Source of the DNA: Acephala macrosclerotiorum
Taxonomy: Eukaryota > Ascomycota > Leotiomycetes > Helotiales > Mollisiaceae
Assembly: GCA_014904845.1 (NCBI GenBank)
Contig: MU119408.1
Coordinates: forward strand, 35,089 to 99,088
Reading direction: 5' to 3'
Length of the DNA stretch: 64,000 nt
This document shows positions 56,801 to 64,000 of the stretch, piece after piece. The notes under the pieces were generated by a model. The model was not told the origin of the DNA, ran no database searches, and saw nothing but the letters and a program-made list of their open reading frames with translations. The first letter of the stretch is position 1; each line of letters opens with the position of its first letter. The translations under genes and the position numbers were made by a program.

Positions 56801-59800
56801 TTTATAATTTATATAAATTATAATTTTTTTTTAAAAATAAATAATAATTTTATTAATATTATTATTATTTAATTTTTAATATAATTTTATAAAATCGATA
56901 ATTAATATAATTTTTATAAAAAAAAATATTATATTTAATATATTAATAAAATTTGTAATTCGTTATTTATTTTATAAATAATTAATATTTTTATTATTTA
57001 TTTAATTAATAATTAATTTTATAAAATAAATAATTTTTTTATTTTTTAAAAAATTATAATTAATATTATACGTATTTTTTTTATATTATTTTACATAATT
57101 AAAATAAAATATTAATTAATTATTTTTTAATTAAAATAATAATAAATATAAAAACGAAAATAATTAATTAAATTAAAATAATTTTATTATAAATATGTAC
57201 TTTTTTTAATATTATGAAATTAAATTAATAATTATTAATATTTTATTTAATTAAAAACTATAAAATTAATTAATAAAATAATATAATTAAAAATTAAATC
57301 GTATTAAAATTATTTTTAAATTTTTTATTTTTATTAAAATTTAAAAATACGTTATTACGAATTTTAATTATTAAAAACGAATTTCTTTTTTATATAATTA
57401 ATTAATTATAAATTATATTAATATTATTTTATTTTTATATATTTTATAAATAATTTAAAATTTTTAAAAATTTATTAAAATATAATATATTTTTAATTAT
57501 TATTAATATAAATATTAAAATTTATTTATTGTTTATATAATTAATATAATAAAATATTTAAAATAATATTTATTTTTAAAATATAATTTTTTTTATAATT
57601 TAATAAAATTATTTCATTTATTTTTTTAATAAAAATTATTTTATATTATATTAATTTTATTATTTTTTATATATTCGTTATTATAATTAATATTATAAAA
57701 TTTTTTATTTTTATTATTATTAATTAATTAATAATATATTTAATAATACGTTATAAAATTAATTTTTATAAAAAAAATATAAAAATAAAATAATTTTTTT
57801 TAATTATATAAAAACGAGTTTTATTAAAAAAAAATTAAAAAATAAATATTAAATTTAAATTTTTTATTAATAAAATTTATTAAAATAATTTTTTTTAATA
57901 AATATATTATAATATATTATTATTAATAAAAATAATACGTAAAAAAATAATTATAATAATATAAATATAAAATATAAAATTATTTATATATAAATTATAA
58001 ATTAAAAATTTATTTTATTTTTAAATTAAATTTATAATAATTGTTTTTTATAAAAAATTTATAAAAATTAATAAATAATAATATTAAATTTTAAATAAAA
58101 TTTTATTATTTAATTTAATATTTTAAATACGATTTTTTTTAATAATATAATTAATAAAATATAATATTTAAAAAAAATAAAATATTAATTTAATTGTAAA
58201 TATATAAAAAAATAATATAAAAATTAAATTTTTTTTTATAATATAATTAAAATAATAATAAAAAATTAAATTTAAAATTTTTATTAAATAATTTAATTTA
58301 TATTTATAATATTATAATATTACGTTTATAATAAAAATTATATATAATCGAATATTTATTAAATATTTTATTTCAATAAAATTTTTTTAAAGTTTTTATT
58401 TATTTTATAATATATATTTTACAAAAAAAACAAATTTAAAATATAATAAAATATTTATATTTTTTATAATTAATATTTATATAAATTCGTAAAAATTTAA
58501 AAAAATTTAAATAATTAAATATATTAAAAAAAAAATAATAATAAATTTTTTTAAAATAAAAATTTATTTATTAATAAAAAATTAATATTAAAAATTTATT
58601 TAAAAAAATCGTAATTACAAATAATAATATATATATTACTTTAAAAACAAATTAAATAATTTAATAAAAACGAAAAAAACTAAAAAAAAAAAAATATATA
58701 TATATTAAAAATATTTTTAAAATAAAGAATATAATTAATATTTAATTAATTATTAAATAATATAAAAAAATAATATATAATAAATTATTTTATTTTATTT
58801 TTTATTATTATTATTTTTAAAAAAAATTTAATTTAAAAATTTATATATAATTTTTTTTTAATATTTAATAATTACGATTTTATAATTTTATAAATTTTTA
58901 AATTATTAATATTTTTAAACGTAAAAATTTGAAAAAAATTTTTATTTAATAAATTTTTTAAAAATATTTTATTATTTTAATATTTTTTATTTATTAATAC
59001 GTTTTAAAAAAAAATTTATATTAATTAAAATTAAAATTATTATAATTATTAATTTTTTTAATATTTAATTAAATTAATAAATTAAATAAAATAATTTTAT
59101 TATTATTTAAAATTTAATTCGAATTTTAATTTAATAATAATAAATTAAAATAAAATTATTAAAAAACTTTTTAATTTAAAAGTTTTTTAAATTTTTAAAA
59201 TTAAAATAATAAAATTAAAATTAATATTTATAATTTTAGAAAATAATTTAAATTCGTATAATAATAAAAAATATTTTTATATTTTAATTTTTAATAAATA
59301 TATAATATAATAATATAATATTAAATTTATTATTTTAAAATTCGATTTTTAAATATTTTATTTAATTATTTATAAAAATTAATATAACGTTTTTATAAAC
59401 ACGATATTATATTTATTAATAATTTTAAATTAAATAATAAATTTAATATAATAATATAAAATATAAAATATAAAATAATATTAATAAATATTATCGATTT
59501 TTTATTAATTAATATTTAATAAAATTTTTTTTATAAATATTTAATCGAATAAAATATTAATAAATATAATTTAATATTTTTTAATTTTCTATTTTATAAT
59601 TACAAATTAATATTAAATTAATAAATATTTAAATATAAAAATATATAAAAAAAATCGAATTTTTTATTTTTTATTATTTAAATTAAATTGTTAAATTTAT
59701 AAAAATATTTTAATTTTAAAAAAATTAATATTAAATTGAAAAAAAACGTTTAATAAAATTAAATTAAATAATTTTTTTATTAAATATTAATTTATAAATT

Positions 59801-59906
59801 AATTTAATAATTTAATAAATTAAAATTTAAAAAATATTTTTAAATAATTATTAAAAGATATTTTAATAAATTAAATTAAAATTAATTTAAATTTTTTTTA
59901 TGTTTT

Positions 59907-60111
59907 ATTAATATTATAAAAATATTATTATTTGAATTTAATAATAAAACGTACAATAAAATTTTTAGTTTTTAATATACGTTATTTATTATTAATTAAT
60001 TGTTCGATTTTAAATAAAAACTCGAAATTAAAAACTATATATTGAAAATAAAAATAAAATAATATTAATTAAATACGATTTCGAATCGCACGTAAATATT
60101 ACGTAAATATT
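59907..60111 (+). repeat. Left copy of a ~205-bp direct repeat (probable LTR)
   Basis: Matches 62660-62863 closely along its full length, with landmark segments AATAATAAAACGTAC, TAATATACGTTATTTATT and AAATACGAT(T/C)TCGAATCG. Ends in three copies of ACGTAAATATT (two in the partner). Confidence 0.72.
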
Positions 60112-62659
60112 ACGTAAATATTTTATTATATTTGTTTTAATATTAATAATTTTTTTTTCATAAAAAAAAATGTAAATTTTAATAAATTTAACGAATAAAA
60201 TTAATTTTTTTTTATTATATTTTATTAATATATAAAATTCGTTTATTTTAAATAAATAAAATAAAATAAAAAAATAAAAAATACGTAATCGAGTTTCGAG
60301 AATAATATTAATAAACTAGTATTATTTTCGAAGTTTATCGAAGTTTATAATTATTAAATTTAAAAAAAAAAATTTATTTTCGATTTAAAATTTTAAATAT
60401 TTAAAATATTAAAAATAATAAATATTTTTCAAATAAAAAAATATTTTTATTTTAAGTTTTCTTTTAAATAATAATTTATATAAGCGAATAAAAACGAAAA
60501 AAATAAATAATTATATTTAATTTTTTAATCGAAAATTCTAATTAAAAACTTTACATATAATATTTATAGCGATTTATAATTTAATAAATTAAATATTCGT
60601 AATATTAAATAAATATTTTGTAATAAAATATTTTTTTTTTAAATATTTTTTTTATAAATATTATTTTAAATAATAATTTATAAAAATAAATCGAAAAATA
60701 AATAATTATATTTATTTTTATTAATTAAATAAAATAAATATAATATTATAATTATAATATAATTATTTATTAATTTTATTATTGAATTATAATATCGATC
60801 GACGATATTAATTAATTTTTTTTTTTTTCGAATTTTATAAAAATAAATTTAAACGAACGAATAAATAATTATATTTGTTTTTTTAATAAAATTTTTTAAA
60901 TATAATATTTAATAATAATTTATTATTTAATAAATTAAATAATTATAATATTAAATATAAATATTTATTTATTTATTTTTTATTTATTTTTTAATATTTT
61001 TTTTTATTAATATTATATTTAATTAATATTTTTTTATTATTAATATTTTTTATTAATATAATAAAAATTATTAATATTTTAATCGTATTTTTTATTTTTT
61101 TTTATCGAACGAAAAAAAAATAAAAAACTCGAAATTATATTTTATTTATTAATATATTTATTATTATAGTTTTTATAGTTTTTGTTTTTATTATTTTATA
61201 ATAAAAATATTATAATATTAATTATTTATCGAAATAAATAAATATTTTAATTTTGTATTTTATTTAATTATTATTTATATTAATTTAAAAATCGTTTTAA
61301 AAATTGTTTTTTATATTATTAAAAAGTTTTAATTAAAAATTATTATAAATATTAATTTATAAATTATTATTAAAATTATTAAATCGAAAATTAAAATTAA
61401 TAAATTAAAATCTTTTATAAAAATTATTATTATTATAATTATTTTATTATTTTATAAAATTATTTATTAAAAAATAAAATATTTTAATAAATAAATTTTT
61501 TAAAAATAAATTTTTTTTAATAATATTTCAAATAAAATTTATTTATAATATTATTTATTTTTAATAAACTTTATAAAATTTTTAATAATTAATCGTTTTT
61601 TCGTAATAATATAAATTTTTTAAAATATAAATTTTTTTTCAATTTTTAAATAAATTATTTATTTATTAATTATTATATTTTTTAAATATATTTTATAAAA
61701 TAAATTTTAAAAATACTTTTAAAATTTATTATTAAATATTTTTTTTTTTTTAGTAATTTTTTAATAAAAATATAATATATATATTTATTTTCGAAAAATT
61801 AAATTATTTTTTATATTTAATTATATTATAAATATATTTTATAAATATTAGTATTTTATTTTGTAATTTAAAATATAAAAATACAAAATTGAAAAAAATA
61901 TACAATATATGAATATTTTAATAAAAATCGTAAAATTTTAAATTATTAATAAAATTTTTAAAATCGATTTAATAAACGATTAAATATTCGATTAAAAATT
62001 AAAAATTTAATAATATTTTATTAATTTAATTAATTAATAATATTATTATATTATTGATTAATTAATTTAAAATTATAAAAAATAAATAAATAGATTAAAA
62101 TAAAAAATAAAAATAAATATTATAATTTGTAAAAATTTTTAATTAATCGTAAAATAATATAATTAATATATTAAAATCGATTAAATTCGAAATTATAAAA
62201 TATAAATATAATTAAAATAAGAAATAAAAATAAATATCAATTTAAAATATTATTTAAAATTAAATAATAAATATAATAATTTAATTATTTATTTATTTAA
62301 AATTTTCGAAAAACAATAAAACGTTAAAATTTCGTTTTTATGAAAAATAATTAAATTCTCGTAATTCGATAATATTTAAAAACGTTATATTAATTTTTTT
62401 TAACGTAATAAACGTAAACTTAAATATATATAATAAAAAATTCGAATTTTTTTTTCGTTAATATATTTAAATTTTTAAAAATCGAAAAAAATATTAAAAT
62501 CTCGTTTTTATAAAAAACATAATAAAATTCTTTCGTAATTCAATAAAATTTAAAAATATTATTTTGAAATTTCTTAAATTTTTTTATAATCGATTTATTA
62601 ATATTTTTAATAATATTTAATAAATTTATATTTAATTATAAAATTAAATATTAATTAAT

Positions 62660-62863
62660 ATTAATATTATAAAAATATTATTATTTGAGTTTAATAATAA
62701 AACGTACGATAAAATTTTTAATTTTTAATATACGTTATTTATTATTAATTAATTATTCGATCTCGAATAAAAACTCGAAATTAAAATTATATATTGAAAA
62801 TAAAAATAAAATAATATTAATTAAATACGATCTCGAATCGTATGTAAATATTACGTAAATATT
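62660..62863 (+). repeat. Right copy of a ~205-bp direct repeat (probable LTR)
   Basis: Direct-orientation partner of 59907-60111. Differences are mainly G/A or C/T (for example GATCTCGAAT here against GATTTTAAAT), with C and G better kept in this copy. The 2.5-kb interior suggests a short or non-autonomous element. Confidence 0.72.
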
Positions 62864-64000
62864 TAATAATATTTATTTCAATAAATTTAATTATAAATAC
62901 GTAATAATTATTTTTTAAAAATATTTAATACGTTTTATATTATTTTAAAAATTTAATATTAATAATAAATTTGTTTTATAATTTGAAAAAATTAAATAAT
63001 AATTTTGAATTTTATTGTTTATATATTAAATTAATTTTTTTTTTTATTAATATAATAAAAATTATATAATTTTAATAATAATTAAATAATAAATATTATT
63101 TTAAATCGATTTTAATTATATTGAAAAATTTAAAATAAATTTATTAAAATAATATATAAAAATTAAATAATTATATTTTTTTAATATTAAATTATTAAAA
63201 TTTTATTTATTTTAATATATATTAAAATAATCGTTTTATTAATAAAAACTTTTTATATATTTTTTATTATTAATTTATAATATATATATTATTATTATTT
63301 TAATATTTTTAAATAAATATTTAAATAAAATTTTTAATAAAAAATTTATAATTAAATTTAAATTTTAATATTTTTTAAATTAAATAATAATAAAAAATTA
63401 AATATAATTTTTTTCGTTTTTTATTAAATATTATTAAATATATTATAAAAAATCTTATAAATTATATATATTAAATTTATATAATTATTAATAATATTAT
63501 TTTTTATTAAATTTTTAAAAAAAATATTAATTATTTTTTTAAATTATTTAAATTTAAAATTTTTATAATAAAAATATTTTTTTATTTATTATTTTTAAAA
63601 AATATATATCGTATTATTATATTATTTTCGATTTTTTAAAAAAAGAATTTAAAATATATTTAATATTTCAAAATTTATAAATTTTTATTTATAATATTTT
63701 TTATGTATTTTATTAATTTATTATAATAAAATATAATTTTATATAATTAATTTTTTTAATTAAATTAATAATATTTAATTTATATTATAATTATTATTAA
63801 TTTATATATATATATTTATTTAATTTAATTTTTTTTAATTAAAATATAAAAAATAAAAACGTTATTAATATAATAATTAAAAAATTAAATTAAATATATT
63901 TTTTAAAATTTAATAATATTTAATATATTTTTATTTTATAAATAATATAATTAAAAAAAAATTATAATTTGTTTTTTAATATTAAAAATATAATTATTAT

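Larger units (their letters stand above)
53860..64000. other. AT-rich, RIP-like block without genes
   Basis: Roughly 10 kb made almost wholly of A and T, with rare CpG, no long open frame on either strand and no readable protein motif. At least one direct-repeat pair (59907-60111 and 62660-62863) shows that it is built, at least partly, from dead transposable elements. The block runs beyond the window. Confidence 0.85.

Noticed and set aside
53860..64000. AT-rich block as a centromere or chromosome end
   Set aside because: No telomere repeat (TTAGGG) is present, and direct-repeat pairs with RIP-style changes fit dead transposons better; centromere function cannot be judged from sequence.

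Overview
This is fungal nuclear DNA, almost certainly from a filamentous ascomycete (Pezizomycotina). The evidence is short introns (about 46-77 nt) with GT..AG ends and CTAAC-type branch sites, ascomycete protein families (PDR-type ABC transporter, Zn2Cys6 regulator, HET-domain protein, RTA1-like protein, fungal P450, mitochondrial bL28m), and a two-speed layout in which GC-balanced gene segments alternate with very AT-rich blocks. In those blocks C and G survive mostly as CpG. That is the expected footprint of repeat-induced point mutation (RIP), which converts CpA to TpA.

Layout. 1-20.7 kb: the end of a C2H2 zinc-finger gene, a small Cys-containing gene, tRNA-Asp, a solo LTR, a BTB-like gene, a glycine-zipper gene, a five-exon P450, a secreted-type glycoprotein gene split by a second solo LTR, a PDR ABC transporter with one frameshift, a coiled-coil gene and a 5'-truncated Hsp70-like gene. 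21.1-28.5 kb: a RIP-ruined LTR retrotransposon whose two ~198-bp direct LTRs are still recognisable. 28.5-53.5 kb: decayed coding remnants, an F-box gene, a Zn2Cys6 gene invaded by a 0.49-kb MITE, three small membrane-protein genes (two with in-frame stops), an RTA1-like gene with two lesions, an intact MFS transporter, a membrane protein of unknown function, mitochondrial bL28m, a HET-domain gene, and a DUF3435-like (tyrosine-recombinase family) gene that lacks its catalytic middle and ends in an RTC4-like domain. 53.9-64 kb: extremely AT-rich sequence without genes, containing at least one more ~205-bp direct-repeat pair.

The main message is decay. At least seven otherwise recognisable genes carry a premature stop, a frameshift or an insertion, alongside intact neighbours (P450, MFS, bL28m, F-box, BTB, one two-segment membrane gene). 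Four of the frameshifts fit loss of a single base beside a C or G run, which could be assembly error. The in-frame stops and the insertions cannot be explained that way. No CRISPR, rRNA, telomere repeat or bacterial feature was seen. Gene models for spliced genes were built by hand from reading frame, splice signals and family resemblance; no database search was possible.
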